A DNA stretch of 64,000 nucleotides from Cheiracanthium punctorium (GCA_038373885.1 JAWZYV010016601.1:620001-684000); one strand, 5' to 3'. Shown: positions 22,346-36,124, numbered from the stretch's first letter. Made by a program: numbers and translations. The notes: generated from the sequence alone by a model not told the origin.

Positions 22346-23785
22346 AGGTTGGAGGGCTACCATATCATTTAACTACCACGCGTTTGCCCTAGTTAGTTGC
22401 AGAGTTGTAATCGGTCTACATTAGTACAGACATACTAAGCTTATATTTAACATGTATGTTGATTTCCCATTAAAAGTCCATCAGTGCTAGTATTACAAGC
22501 GCTTCCACTAGAAACTTTTTAGGCAAGAAGTTCCAGAAGAGAAGCTTGGCAAAACTGGTTTGCAGTAAAAATTACGCAACTCTATAAACACTTTGATAGA
22601 TATTATTATTTGCGTGAAGGAATGCGAAGTGGAAGAAGGGGGGCTATTAACGCACCCTCTCTAAACCTCCCTGGTCCGTTGGAAGCATAGAATTATCTAC
22701 TCATTTCTCGCTTAGAGCTATAATCAGTGTAAATGAAACATCAAATAAAACATTAATAAAATATTAAACTGTGCTGAATTAAATATATCAGATAATTAGC
22801 TTTCTAATTCACTGGAAATGAAAGTGTAATGTATATGGTGAGCTTTTGTCCCGGGGGGCTTATTTCCGTGATTTTCAAAGTACGAACTCTTAAAACACAA
22901 AATCAAAAATACGTATGTGAACATAATCATACTTCTGTGGAATCTTTCCTTAAATGAACGATCGATCCAATGAGATTCGTTTGTTTTCCTGGATAGGGCA
23001 GCTTACGTAACCGAATGCGTCGTTCTGAGCTACTCACGCCCTTTCTGAAAGGAGGGGTGGGATGACATCGCATGACACCATGCTTAGCGACGTCCCTGCT
23101 GCTTGCTCAAAAAAAGGAGCAGTTTTTATTAAAGTTGGCAAAATTCTGCTGGGTCTATTTTAATGTAATAATTTTCTTGAATCACCAATATTTTCGTTTA
23201 TACGCCTATTTGTCTAGTAATTTATCAACACCACTCAGTAGCGTATCCAACATTTTTTTTCAATTTCAAGGATTTTCGAAAATTCAAAATCTGGGATGAC
23301 AGTTAACTTATTAAAAAAAAAAATTCATAAATAGAGTTTAAAATTTTTGCAGTTGGAAAAGCATAAACATTAAAAAGAAGTTTGATTTAGGTCCTTAGCT
23401 TAACTTCAGATTTCTCAAGGAAAGCTTTCAAATTTATCCAAATACTCAATTTTCTCTATATCTTGTTTACAAAATTTCGGGGATGGCTGCAGGGTTTAGG
23501 CCGCTTTCCTATAAACGGTTACGTGCTCCTAGCGTACGTGCTCATAGCGTACACCCCATCAAGCGTGCTTCTAGCGTACATGTGGTGCTCGTAGCGTACA
23601 TCTTCCCCGCCACCTGTTTTCACCACAGTAATAATTGAAAAGAAGAAATAAAAAGGCAAATCCAGCTAAATATAGATCTACTTTAGTAGCGGCCATTTTA
23701 GTCCACAAAATCGTAGATTTCATTACTACTATTTATTTTGAACAAATAACGTGAAGTTTAAATCAAGTCAAGAAAAAGTCATTGT

Positions 23786-23819
<34 letters not shown>

Positions 23820-24879
23820 GAACTGTTTTACGGCCGATTCCCAATTATAATGAAGTGTTTAAAATAAAAAATTGTATCAAGCGGTGTATATTTCAGAATG
23901 TCTTTTAGCATGTTCGAATGCTGGATAGAGCTTCAAATATTAAAAACAGTGCTGGCTATAAAACATTAAAGTAAAACAAAAGGTATCTCAGACGCAAAAA
24001 GAGGCATTTTTCTGTTTAGTAATATTTTTAGTATAGTAATATTTTTTTATAGACATAAATGTCGAATACGTGACTGCGGCTTTTCTAGAGCAAAAATATT
24101 TTTAGAATTTTTGTCTGCTTCAAAATGGGGGTGAAACTATTATGCGAGGGCGACTATTACGCAAGTAAACACGTTATGTTTAATTATAAAAAAATAAATA
24201 AATAATAACGAAATAATTTTGTTTTCTTTCTTTCATTTATTCTGAAATATCGTTAAAAGATCCGCTAAAAAAATGCGTATCCGGATCCGGATATTTTTTT
24301 TCATCCACGGATACGGATACGGATATCCGGAACACCTCTAAAAATAATCATATATCGATGTCTTTCAGTGTCCAGAATCCCCCTCCTCCACCCCACCCCC
24401 CAAAACCTACTGAATTGCTACGTTACTGCGCTCGATCGGATTGAGGGAGACCTAGCGTTGAGCAATGGATCATTATTACTGGTTTTCTTTTTATAAGTGC
24501 AAGAGTTTATTCTGATTCATGGTAATTTTTCTTGTTAGCTCTTTGTTTTTAAATAATAAATTTTAAAATAAGGAAGATTTATAAGTATATATATTTATAT
24601 AATATTTTTATTTCTGAAAATAATCAATTTAAACATTGGTACTCTTATTTTAGAGATGCCTTTTTAAAAATTAAGTTATGGTATTAATAAGTCAAAAACA
24701 ACTTTTTAAAAATATTTTTTAAATTAAATGTTAGTGTAATTGTAATGTTTTTAGACAACTTTTTAAATGCTGAAAAGAAAAACAGCAAGACTTTTTGAAG
24801 GAAACTGGCTGAAAATGATTTAAAATTCATTTCTTAAAATGTAAAATATTGGGTATATATAAGTGATTAAAATTAATAG

Positions 24880-25290
24880 TTAATTAGCTTTGTTTGAATA
24901 GTTTTAATAATTATATGTTTACTATTTTTGATATTGAAAAGCTTACTGTCCCTCACAGACTTTGATTGAACATCTGGAAGCCTTCTGATGAGAAAGCTTA
25001 AACTTTCTACATCACCTCATTAATGCAAGGGTGTATATTTTATTTATTGGGAATTTGTGTAAGAGGGCTGTATAAAAAGTAAAAGTTTGTATTTACTTAC
25101 ATTTAATTTCCTGAAAATTTTATTCGACACCATAAAGTAACTTTGTAATTAATTATATATGTCTAAGATCAATATTTAAAGAAGAAAACCCTAGGTCAGG
25201 GCTTGTAAGACACCCTCTCTAATAGGGTATAGGGCTGGAAGAAATAATGATTTTTATTTAATATTAAAACTATAAAACTTTTTACTTTCA
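24880..25290. repeat. Diverged duplicate of 27235-27650
   Basis: Shares with 27235-27650, in the same orientation, 'gaatagttttaataa', 'gatattg.aaag.ttactgtccctcac', 'tttctacatca.ctcatta' and 'aagacaccctc'. An inverted, more decayed match of the neighbouring 24470-24960 lies at 35210-35690. This is a dispersed repeat family without visible coding content. Confidence 0.65.
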
Positions 25291-25395
25291 GTGCAGGGTT
25301 GGAAAAAAAAACCGGTTTATTTGAAAAAAACAAAAAAAAACCGGGGTTTTTTGGTTTAAATCAGGTTATTTTGGTTTAAACCAGGTTTTTTTTTA
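25285..25395. repeat. Possible hAT-type end with CCGGTTT words
   Basis: Reads cagggttggaaaaaaaaacc, then repeated 'ggttta' and 'aaacc' words to 25395. It resembles the CAGGGTT start of the element at 9-1545, but no partner end or duplication was found. Confidence 0.35.
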
Positions 25396-27234
25396 AATCC
25401 TTTTATAATTACCTGTTACATACTTATAAATAAAATTAATTATAAAATATTCAAATAACAATTAGCATTCCTTCTGAAAGTAATTAAAAAAGAAAATAAA
25501 CAATTGTTGCTATACTTATGTGGACATATATGTTCATATTTGTCTCTTTTTATAATCAAAAAAGAACCATTGGGCTTTGGAATTTTAACCTTTTATAATG
25601 TCGTCCTCATTAAAATGTTTGATACAAACATATGTATTTTTGTTTGGCGTCCAATTTTTTCTAGGAATCCTACGCATTCATTTCGCCCTTCTTTGTTCAT
25701 CTTGCGGGAACCTGTATACAAGGGCGGTTCTACAGTTGCAGTCAGGGAGGGGGTTTATAATTTTATATAACCCCCCCCCCGTTTATTTTATAATTTATAT
25801 AAACTCAGTGCCTCAGAGAAGAAGTGACTACCGGGGGATATAGAGAGTAAAAGGATTTTCAGCCGGGAACACAGCAAGAAGGCATTTATACAGATAGAAA
25901 AATTAATAGTTTAAATAGCAATATATTTTTAAATGATGGTTTTTTATCATTTTAAGAGGTTTCTAGTATAATACATTATGTACACAGATTGCTTGCACAC
26001 CTTTAAACAAAAGCAATAGGATGGCCAGCAACTCAATTTTATTGCTAAAGAAGGTGGTTTTTTCCCCATATTTTATTGTTTTCTAAACTACGATTTTGTG
26101 GACTAAAATGGCCGCTACTAAAGTAGGTCTACATTTAGTCGGATTTGCTGTGGTGAGAACGGAAGCAGGTGGAGGGGGAGATGTACGCTACGAGCACCAC
26201 ATGTACGCTAGAAGCACCCTTGATGGGGTGTACGCTATGAGCACGTACGCTAGGAGCACGGCACCCTATAAACATGGGGGAAAGAACTGAGTGATTGATC
26301 ACGCATCTGGGGAGGAAAATAGGGGTCCTGTAAAAAATGCACTTCCTTTTGTCCAGGTTGAGCTACTTAGTCTAAAAACGGTGAAAGAAGAGTTTCCTCT
26401 CCCCTGTTTGAAATAACAAGCAGAGTGGGGTGAGCGCCATTTTTCACCCACACACGAAACAGAGGCAGGCGTACACCGGGTTGAACGGGAGAACTGTGCG
26501 GGATTTTACTGTATCAAATCCCATATAGAATTTTTCATTTACAAAAAAGGTGTCTTCATTTTCTTCGTTTTTACCTAAATTAATTGAGAACCAAAATCAT
26601 AAAATATTTCACATGTTTCTATGTAAGACTTTGATTGAATTAACCCTTTATGAATTAATTCACAGTAAGTTTTACATTAAGTAAGTATATACCTTTGCAA
26701 AAATGGGTAAAAGGGGGCAAAATTTGATAAAACTTGTGCCAAGTTTTTTATATTAATTCGTACTTATCAATGCCGACTTCACGCGTTCAAAAAAGTAATA
26801 ATAATAATCTTTATTTAACCGCTTAGAGAACTTAAGCAATTCTAAATAATAGTTGGGCAAAATTTTCCAAAATTATGTCATTTAGATATCGCAGCCCATA
26901 TCGCCTATGTTGTATATTTCTTTTAAGGGCTCAGCTCCGTATTAGTTTAGGGGAATTTTTAAAAATTATTATTACTATTATTATTAACTTTACAAAACTA
27001 GATCAAATATCAAAATAAATAATAACTGGGGAAAACTTATACATAAAAATATTTGTTTTAGTTCGTGTTTGGGGGTGTGAACTTATATATATTTATATAT
27101 ATATAATTTGCCCAAAATATTATTTACTGTTGTTTACCTTCTTGAAAAAATTTTAGCAAGTTTTGTCCCGTTTTACCCACCTTTTGCAAAGTATAATGTA
27201 TACACAATTACAGCATATTTTTGCTTCCAGTAAC

Positions 27235-27650
27235 TGTCTAAATTGTAGGAATAGTTTTAATAACTGTATTTACTATTATTGATATTGCAAAGATTATTGT
27301 CCCTCACCAGCAGTGATTGAAACATATCTGTAAACCTTTAGTAAGAAAATCTGAAATTTTCTACATCATCTCATTAATATATGCGGGTATATTTTACTTA
27401 TTGGGAATTTTTGTAAGAGGGTTGTATAAAAAATAAAAGTTTGTATTTATTTACATTTAATTTTCTGAAAATTTTATTCGATATCATAAAATAACTATGT
27501 AATTCATTCCATATGGCTTAGATCAACATTTAAAGAAGGAAACCATAGGCCACTGTTTATAAGACACCCTCGATTATAGGGATTGGGAGTGATTATGATT
27601 TTTATTTAATAGTAAAAGTATTAAACGTTTTACTTTCACTGTAAATGATC
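27235..27650. repeat. Second copy of the 24880-25290 repeat
   Basis: Same order of shared words as 24880-25290, at an estimated four-fifths identity. The two copies are about 2.35 kb apart in direct orientation, with the right arm of the inverted-repeat segment between them. Confidence 0.65.
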
Positions 27651-27699
27651 ATAAAAGTTATTTAGGTTTTGTGGTTAAGGCAGATCTACACAAGGGTTG

Positions 27700-27842
27700 T
27701 CTGCTTAATTAAGACATGCCTTGGGCGATGGACTTTTTGAGGGGTTCTAACCCGAATTCACGTTACAGCTGGAGAAAACGGCCGCGCGGTAGGCCAGAAC
27801 TCTAGACCTATGCACTTCAGCCGTTTACTAATTGTCATGAAA
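27700..27842 (-). repeat. SINE fragment (same tRNA-derived family)
   Basis: Minus-strand relation to the SINE at 19535-19790: 'ggggttctaacccgaattcacgtta', 'ctggagaaaac', 'gcgcggtaggccagaactct' and 'cacttcagccgttta'. The A-box end is missing or decayed. Confidence 0.55.
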
Positions 27843-29896
27843 TTAGTAAAAATTATTTATACTACAATATAAAAGGTACTTGATTAATTTTTTTCTTATT
27901 TTTTATTAGATAAATTTATATCCTATAAAGCTCTTTTCTTTATAAAACTTATACCTTATTTAGTTTTTAAGATAAACTGAAAAAAACTTGCTGAAATAAG
28001 CAAGAATGGTGAATTATAAATATTTAGAAGGATACCTTATCAAATATTGAACTTCATATATGAATAAAATACAGGAAGATAAAAAAGGATGCAAAATATC
28101 TATTATAACGATTAATATAACTTGATGTAAAACTTTGAGAGTATTATTAAGAAAAGGGAAAGTCCTATTCACTTTCGCTCAACAAATAAAACATTTTTGC
28201 ATAAAATACTTTGTATTGCACTAAAAAATAAAATAAAAATGAATAAATATTTCAAAGAAACACTAATGTTTAGAAAGCATTTAAAACCACAACCTGTTGG
28301 GAGTGAGAAAAATTGTTTAAGCGAAGTGCTTAAAAAATAACCTTGTTTAAATTAAGCTAATCTGACGACAGTGAATAGTTTCTTTTAAATAATATTTTCT
28401 CAAGACGCAGATTGGAGGTTTTTTATTTTTTTTTTTTTTAATGGAACAGTTAAAAATGACCCGTCAAATAAATGTTTAAAATAAAAGTTTTGGGGACAGA
28501 GAGGGGACACGTGCCCCCCCCCCCGATTGCTACTCTTAAAATACTTAGGAAAAGTTTAGCTTTCTAAAGAAGAATTATCACCGCTTCATTTTTGTATTCT
28601 CGGATATGAGAAAGAAATGATCAGTTTAATATCCGTATCCACGGATAAAAAAAAAAAAAAAACTATTCGTTTTCATATCCGTATCCGCCGATCTACCTTT
28701 TATGACGATACAACCAGTGGTGGGAAAAACTACTTTTTTTTTGTAGCGCGCTACAACTACCGCTACTTTTCGAAAAATGTAGTTAACTACAACTACAACT
28801 ACTTTTTGAGAAATGTAGTTAGCTACACTACTTTTGAAATGTAGTCGCTACTTCGCTACTTTTTCGCTACTTTGGGAGACAAATTTTGCTAACAGATTCA
28901 ATTTGCATTACATTCATATTTAAGGATATTTATATCCTAATTAGAGAAAACTATCGATATCTAAAGCCTTGGTTTTCTACTCGCGTCCAGCGTGATTAAT
29001 GACCTCAGCGGGTGTCTCTCGCGTCCAAAGAACGAAAGGTGGTTTCCTTGTAGCGTTGAGCGCCGCAGATTTGGTGGACGCACGGAAGACCCCGGGCACC
29101 TTTTCGCCTTTAATTAAAAAAAAACTATTGCTCTAATAAACAACTACCAGGCGAGTATTTGAGCAGTGGGAGGCGGGCCCCCTCCGAAAATGTAAAGCAA
29201 TTATTAAAAAGGAGCTATTTTGAAACATTTCTTTTAACTTTAGAACAATAAAGTTTAAAATACCGAATCGTCCCCCTCCCCCCGAAATGGAAGCCTAGCC
29301 TATATATACGCTACTGGCAACTACTGCTAATTATTGAAGTATTGCTGAAACTAATTAAGTTTTAATACCTCTATGATAAAAATAAATTGGGAAAGTGAGC
29401 TCTGAAAGCATGAGAAAAATCATGAGAACTAAAAAAGTTTTTAAAAATATTATAAAATGGATGTCTGAACGGGAAAAAAAGGCCCGTTTTGAGACCCCTT
29501 TCATGTTGTACAAAAATTCTAGTTTCTTGAGCACAAATCAAAATTAATGAGTATAAAGGCCTTTTTTCATGACTTACCAAATTAGTGATTTATGACGAAT
29601 GACCCGTGTGAACCATGTAATATTGTATAATTGTTTTAATTGAAAACATCACATATGATATGCACATTATAAAATAATGAAAACAATTACTAATTAAATT
29701 CATGATATATCTATTTAAAACATTGCATTAAAAAAATCCTCTATATATGTTAAAGAAATTTTAAAAGTTATTATCATCAACACAACTTTTTCTTTGTGTT
29801 AGGTATAAAAGAATTTTATAGAATTATATTAATAGAATTATTATAAGTATTATATAGAATTATTATAAGTCATCATCCATGGGCCTCATCATCCAG

Positions 29897-30148
29897 TCAT
29901 GATCCTCGATACTGATATCTGAAGTTGTCGGAAACATATTCTGGAGGTATTCCTCCATCCATTTTGTTGGCTTCGGTCTTCCTCTCCTCCTCAATCCAGA
30001 ATAGTTTGAATCTGGGATGGAAACAAGCTGAGAGAACAGTTTCTCTGTCCCACAGCAAATGACTAAATCTCGTTTCCACCTGACAACTGAAGATTTTGCG
30101 CCCCCTCCTATTTTTTAAAAATGCAACTAGGTAGCTTTCATATACCAT
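29897..30148 (-). pseudogene. hAT transposase remnant
   Basis: 83 codons open on the minus strand. The segment RETVLSACFHPRFKLFWIEE matches the 'LLAAVFHPRFKLxW' motif of hAT transposases, which lies in the RNase H-like domain before the C-terminal dimerisation region. Upstream codons (CQVETRFSHLLWD) fit the family as well. A stop follows directly and I found no intact catalytic or dimerisation part around it, so this is a relic. It is the only visible coding trace of the element bounded at 28715 and 32774. Confidence 0.7.
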
Positions 30149-32614
30149 TTAGCGCCCCTTGGCCGATGCTGCGCCCGGGTACAGTTGACCTTCCTTGCTC
30201 CCCCGTAGCCAGGGACGGCCCGACACGGTAAGCAAGGCATCGGAGCGCCATATTCGAACTAAAAAACTAAGGAAAACTTAATCTGGAGCATAACACGGGG
30301 CTTCTTTACGTTTGCAGGGAGGCTCCACGTACCCTAGATCAGCTCTTGCACCTAGCTACGCCACACATTTAGCTATAAAAGCTTTCAGGGGTTAAAATGA
30401 GGCTTTCAACTTCAATAATATACGGACTGTCAAATATGCATGGTGCTCTGAAACTCATTGGCAAAAAGTTAAAGAGTGGTAAAGGTAAATAAGACGGTTA
30501 TGAATCACGTAACAATGTAGGGTTTGATAAGTCGTCCTCGAGTACCTGTTAATAATTTATTTTTTCACAGAAAGTTCACTAAAATTCACTATTAACATGA
30601 TTGATTACTACTGTACATTGACTAAAAGATTTATTATTAAACAATTATTAACAGGTAAATGAAACCATTTCCGACATCCACAGTGCTATATTATTCTGAA
30701 CAGCCTTGGTAGAGATGGCGCCCGGTGCGGTCGCACCGTTCGCTCTACCTTAGGACCGGATCTGAAAACTGTCACTACAAACGAAGAACACTGTAACCGA
30801 GGTCAGCAATATTTTTAGCCCCTGAAATAATATCTTGGATGCATATGCTTATACCTTTTGTCCCTTTTCAACAAACTCAAAAAAGATAAGGTTATCAACT
30901 CGTCAAAAAAAAAAAAAAAAAAAAAAAAATGTGTACAATTTCTAGATATTTACTTTCTTTTTTTTCAGTTTCAGGTTCCACGAAAAATGTACTAATCAGT
31001 TTTTACACTTCTTTGAGACAAAAAACATTCCTAGTTGTAGAACATAATCACGTGATTAATTAATGTTTGAAAAGCTACAATACTGCAGAACTGTCATTAC
31101 TCTTGTGGAAGTTGAACACACCACCAGGACACAAGGATAATAAAGAGTGCCCAAACTCAAAAAAGTGCACTATAACGTCGAAAAATGACCAAACCTTAAT
31201 ATAAATAAACTTAGTAAAACTAAGCATAAATAAAATTGTTGTTCAATGCATCGATCATAAGGAGGAGGCAAAGAGAAAATTAAAAATGTCGGTGATTCTT
31301 CCAGAAGCGGTCTCGATGCTTTCAAGAAAATTCCTGTGAGAAAACCGTAAGTTTTTCTCACGCTTCGTAGTTTTCCGTAGATGGTGAGTGAGAGGATGGG
31401 GGGGGGGGGTCGCTAATTGCGAGGACTGACTATATATCATGTCAGATTTGAAAAGATATCGCCTAAAAGGAAGTTCACGGAATACTGGACACTGAATGAT
31501 TGGCAATCATCCTGGCAAGTGGACACTACACTGTATTTATGGGTGCAATAAAAAAAAAAGATCAAAGAAAATTAATGATGTTACAAAAGCATACAATTTA
31601 CAGATATGTAAAATTCCTTTTCGAAAGCAAAAAATACTCATTTTTATGTTGATTTATGTTGCAAACACGCAATAGCAGTCAAAAATATGCAGACCCTGAT
31701 CAGACATAGAAGGGGCCCCGGGGCAAAAAAAAAGGTTGTTTTGGGCCCCTATACTATTACAGACATTTTAACTTATTTGTGATTGTTTTCTATTTTCCCA
31801 GCATAAAAATGAAACATTTCAAAATAATTCTAAAATTAAATTAAAAATTACCCATGTATTTATACTCATTTAGAACAAGACTATGCATTTAAAATTGATT
31901 TTAATATTTTTTTTAATCCATTTGTATTATTAGCGTATGTGTGCGCTGAGTTCCACCTGCCAGAAAATTTTCTTTTCTTCATCATAATATTTAAAAAAAT
32001 GCTAACTAATGGATATTTTGTGATAAGTACATATGGCCATAAATTTTCAATAACGCCTTTAATTTCTATTTTATTGATCTAGTCTTAGAAACCATTATCA
32101 TTGTGTTAGAAAGAAGAACAGAAAATAAGTCTCGAAGCCTTTTTATTGTTACCCAATTATGATATAGATAAAGGAAATTTAGCTTAATAAAAATTATTAT
32201 TGCAGCATATATAAATTTAATATACAATAAATGGAGAGATTTGCGAGGCCTTTATTTTTCAGGGGCTCACGGGCCCACACGCCCGTGTGATAATGAGACT
32301 CTCGAGGCCCCATCAAAATAACCTCTGTTCAACTTTGGACCTCTCTTTCCTTCCTTTTTTGTCCTCTTTATGGCAGATTGGTGATTCTACAAATAATACT
32401 GAGAACGATAAAAAGAAAAAAGATGCACAATGTCAGGCTTCCGCTTCAGGCAAAGCAAACCCCCTCCCCCCCCCTCGTGTGCGTGTGTCCCCTGCATGAG
32501 GGGGGGGGCGGGGGAGAGATTGGGTGTCTTTCAAGCATCAGTTTCAGTTATGCTTGGAGTCAGAAGAGAGAGAAATTGCACCACGGGATCAATCGCCGGA
32601 AATGATGACACGGC
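29960..32614. other. Interior of the 4.06-kb hAT, otherwise unassigned
   Basis: Apart from the transposase relic, this interior holds AT-rich sequence and a decayed relative of the TA-flanked MITE at 30455-30660 ('ggcaaaaagttaaagagtgg', 'gaatcacgtaacaatgtagg'). There are also short opposed frames at 31170-31506 without domain signal, and G-runs near 31395 and 32500. Confidence 0.4.
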
Positions 32615-32782
32615 AAAAGTAGCTTCCAAAATTCGCTACAAACTACTGTTTTTTTGTAGCGCGCTACACGCTACACTACTTTTTTAAAAAAGTAGCGCGC
32701 TACACTACAAACTACAAAAAAAAGTAGCGGCTACTGTAGTTTCGCTACAAGTAGCGCGCTACTCCCCAGCCCTGGATACAAC

Positions 32783-33540
32783 ACACCGCTGTTCAAACAA
32801 TTTAGCACTTTTAACGGCATTTAAAGGTGTTCCAAAAGCTTCGCGGTCAAATATGGGCACTCTTTCCTTCCTAACAAAATAGCTGGGTAACAGGTGTCAG
32901 GAACGTTTTTTTTTTTTTTTTTTTCCCACTCCCTGTGTCCCTGACCAACGCGGCGATCTTGCAGAAACCTAATTTTTATCTGATCCCCCAGCTCCCGTCA
33001 GGAACTCCCCTTCAAGATGGGGGTAGACACTTTTTATACCAAATGGCGTATACACCGGCTGCAGCCCCCGTGTACTGGATTTTCCTCGAAAAAAATGTCT
33101 ACCCCCATCTTTCCCGATCGCCCTCTTTCTGTATCCATAGATATAATTGTCTGTATCCACGGGGGGCGAGGGATCGGTTGAAAATTGCATCGTTGTATCC
33201 AGTCTTCCGAAAAATCTCCACGAGAGACGATCAATTAGCGCTTCTCCTCCCTCCCATGGATTTTCCCAGAAAACAGCCCAGCTATAATCAGCCAGATGTG
33301 CTTGCCAGTGTGCTTGCTTGGACGCTCTATTGTGCAAAGAAATACCTGTACTTCAAAAATCCAACAGAATATCGAACTCTAGAAAGATAAGTGTATTTTC
33401 TGAGACAGACTTCACTTGCTCGATAGATACTTTCCTAAAGACAAGTATGAACGAAAACCGATATTTTAAAACAAACTACTTTTGCGTATGTTTTTCCCCC
33501 CTTTTATAGAAAAATAGTAATTTAATTTTTTGTGAATCAG
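32783..33540. other. GC-richer patch with inverted repeat and overlapping open frames
   Basis: The longest plus-strand frame of this region (32935-33390, 151 codons) overlaps a 122-codon minus frame (33337-32969). Neither shows a domain. The DNA itself is structured: aagatgggggtagacac near 33015 is inverted as gtctacccccatctt near 33097. Two opposed frames in a GC-rich island are what composition alone would give. I call it a transposon-derived patch, not a gene. Confidence 0.4.
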
Positions 33541-34584
33541 TTGCATATTAAGTTACAGAATTATTTTGAAATTTCTAATACTGATAATTTAGTATGTGCT
33601 TGCTTTTTGAATTTCTTTATTTTTTAAAGCTGTTCTACCTGAATAGTAATCGCCGTCACAGGACTTTTGAACAGCTTTTTAAAAATTAACCAGTGATGTT
33701 AAAGGCCCGAAAATAATAAAAGTAGTAATAATAATAATGCTTCTTCACCCGATGCACTATGGACTGGCACAAACAGTAAAGCGCTATGTCACATGCAATG
33801 CAACTAGCAGAAAAAAAAAATTCATAAGCAAACAAATCGTCTTCAAAAATGGGCTAATAATTTAACTGCTCTTCGAAATATTGCGAAATTCTGTACGTTT
33901 AGCATTTTTCCCGGGTATTCTCTTCTATAATTCTTATACAATAATGGCCAAAAGTATTGCAAGTTACAGAAATCTAACTCTTTTTAAGATTAAGCTCCCT
34001 CTCCCTCGTCAAAAAGAAAAATCAAGATAATTGATATTTTTTTATGTCAACATATCAGATTAATTACTTCAAAGACAAGATAGCATTAAGTTAAAGAACA
34101 AAAATAATTATTTAATTTATTAAAAAGTAGCATAAAAAATACATACATTATTACAGAAATCATAATCAATTTTGGATCGTCGGAATAAAGAATTAATTTC
34201 AAGTTATTCTGCAAAAAGAGGATAATAATCAAGAGGATAATAATTGAACTAAATATCATTTATTATGTTGCTGAGCAGCCTTGACTTTGATCACAACAGC
34301 CACTCTTTTAGATATGGAATCCACAATGTTTTACAACACTTCTTTCGGTGTTTCACGGTGCCAGTAGTGTAGGTTCATTGTAACAGCTCACAGTACAAGT
34401 TGTAAAGAGACATTCTAAATTTTTCCGAGTCGCTAGTGCAATTAATTTTTTTTTAAACTGTTCAATAGTTGCATGACGTTTTAAGCTGTAAAATTAAAGT
34501 TAATTTCATATGATGAAAATTGAATGAATTATCTTGTAAAGATGCTTAATTTCCCCATGTGTTACTTATCAACGTAATACATGG

Positions 34585-34745
34585 AGAAATTGCATCTGGA
34601 GAAAGTCGTCCAAAACTCCAGACGATTAGATTCGCAGCCACGGGAATCTAGCGGGTACTCGCGTTACATGAGAAAACAGCCCGAAACTAGATTGTTAGAC
34701 TGACAGTCGTGCGGTAGACAAGAACCCTGGACTGACACACTAAAG
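34585..34745 (-). repeat. Diverged SINE copy
   Basis: Words in the same order as the SINE family, minus strand: 'gcgggtactcgcgttacat', 'gagaaaacagcccgaaact', 'gtcgtgcggtagacaagaac' and ccctggac. Strongly diverged and missing the A box. Confidence 0.5.
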
Positions 34746-36120
34746 CAATCTATTATGTTCAGTGTCAATCATTTGGCCATGGTGGGTTCTATTCATTTCG
34801 GTGGGCGGAAAAAAACGCACAATATTGAAGGGGTTTATTTTTTTGAATAAGTGTGGATGGGTTGGTTGGTTGGGGGTTGGCGCTTGAAATAAAAAATGTA
34901 AGAAAGGAGTGGGCATCCGAAAGAGTAATTTCTTTGTATAAAAAGGACAAAACTTTATCAAAAGCTAAAGGGTAATGAGGCGTTTCGGACGGCCATGGGG
35001 CTATTGGGAAAAGTTATCTGAATAGCAATTTTCAATAGAGATAAATACAAAATACATTAATGTACCTCTGTTTACGCACTTTTGGACACCCACTTGTTTC
35101 TCACATTTTTCATTTCACGCCCCCCCTCAACTAAAAAAATAAACCCATTCAAATCATGCGCTTTTTCTCCGGTGCGCATATTTAATCAAAGTTGGTGAAA
35201 GGGAATAAGCTTTGCAATACTAATAATGGTAAAATATAATTATTAAAACTATTCCAACAAAACTAATTAAAAATTAATTTTAATTACAGTTATATATAGC
35301 CGATATTTTACATTTTAAGAAAGTAGTTTTAAATAATTTTTAGCCAGTTTCTTTAAAAAGGGTTCTTTTAGCATTTAGAAATGAAAATTTGTTTAAAAAC
35401 ATTACACTTATACTAACATTTGATATAAAAAGTTTTTTTAAGAAAGTTTTTTTTAAATTGACTTATTAATACCATAATTTAATTCTGAAAATAAAGCATG
35501 TCAAAAATAAGATAAGTAATATTAAAATTAAATACTTTCAAAAATAAAAATATTATATGTAAATATATGTACTTATAAATCATTCATTCTAAGAATGATT
35601 TAAAACCAAAGAGTTAACAAGATAAATTACCACGAATCAGAATAATTTCTTGCACTTATAAAAAGAAAACCAGTAATAACGAGCCACAGCTGATTACAAA
35701 TCAGACTGAATGTGATAACATATTACAGAGAACGTGCATGTTAAATCTGTGGAATCTTAGATTCTTTTTTTAGGGTTGCCTGTTAGGTGAGAGATGGTAT
35801 TTAAAATTTTCGAAACTGCTATAATTTTTTACTGAATGACTAGTTTTGGACTTTGTCCAAAGAATACAAACAAATTGAACTATTGGGAGGGAGAGAAGCG
35901 TCATTCAGATTATGAAAAATTTAGCATAACTAGGGGCCAAGGCCCCCAGACTCGCTACGCTCGCTTTTCGTATGAGGCATTCGGCCCCTAATAAGGCTTA
36001 TTCGTAAAAAAGACAGAATTTCAACAGACAAAACCCGAAGATTGGATCAGATAGAATGTTACTGAGCTACACATTGCTTGGTTCTTGCATGTTCATTGGT
36101 ACATAAAAATTTAAACTTCA
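34746..36120. other. AT-rich intron with an inverted repeat copy
   Basis: 35210-35690 is an inverted, decayed match of 24470-24960 (shared in reverse: 'ccagtaataacgagcc' with 'ggatcattattactgg', and 'tcttgcacttataaaaagaa'). At 35930-35990 a GC-richer piece reads 'cccagactcgctacgctcg'. No gene seen. Confidence 0.45.
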
Positions 36121-36124
36121 CACT

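Larger units (their letters stand above)
23500..26276. repeat. 2.8-kb segment bounded by ~200-bp inverted repeats with tandem 'gtgctcNtagcgtac' words
   Basis: The left arm (about 23500-23720) and right arm (about 26088-26276) are reverse complements with roughly 85-90% identity by eye. Each arm contains four or five copies of a 15-16 base word, gtgctcctagcgtac or a close variant, and a shared inner part (ggccattttagtccacaaaa). Between the arms are a T run (23788-23817), a 'ggatccggatat' patch (24270-24332), and a unit shared with 57735-57910 (ctactgaattgctac). It is either one long-TIR element or two opposed copies; no target duplication was found. Confidence 0.65.
28715..32774. mobile_element. 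4.06-kb hAT element with perfect 8-bp target duplication
   Basis: Left end cagtggtgggaaaaactact, right end (reverse complement) cagggctggggagtagcgcg. The flanks are both gatacaac (28707-28714 and 32775-32782). Both ends are followed by many copies of gtagcgcgctac and 'gtagttaactac', which are short sub-terminal palindromes, probably transposase binding sites by analogy with other hAT elements. A transposase remnant lies at 30148-29897 on the minus strand. The rest is eroded, with an A run (30906-30928). It sits in the 23-kb intron of the P450 gene. Confidence 0.9.

Noticed and set aside
32935..33390. 151-codon plus-strand open frame as a gene
   Set aside because: It overlaps a 122-codon frame on the other strand, sits in a GC-rich patch with inverted repeats, and shows no domain or splice context.
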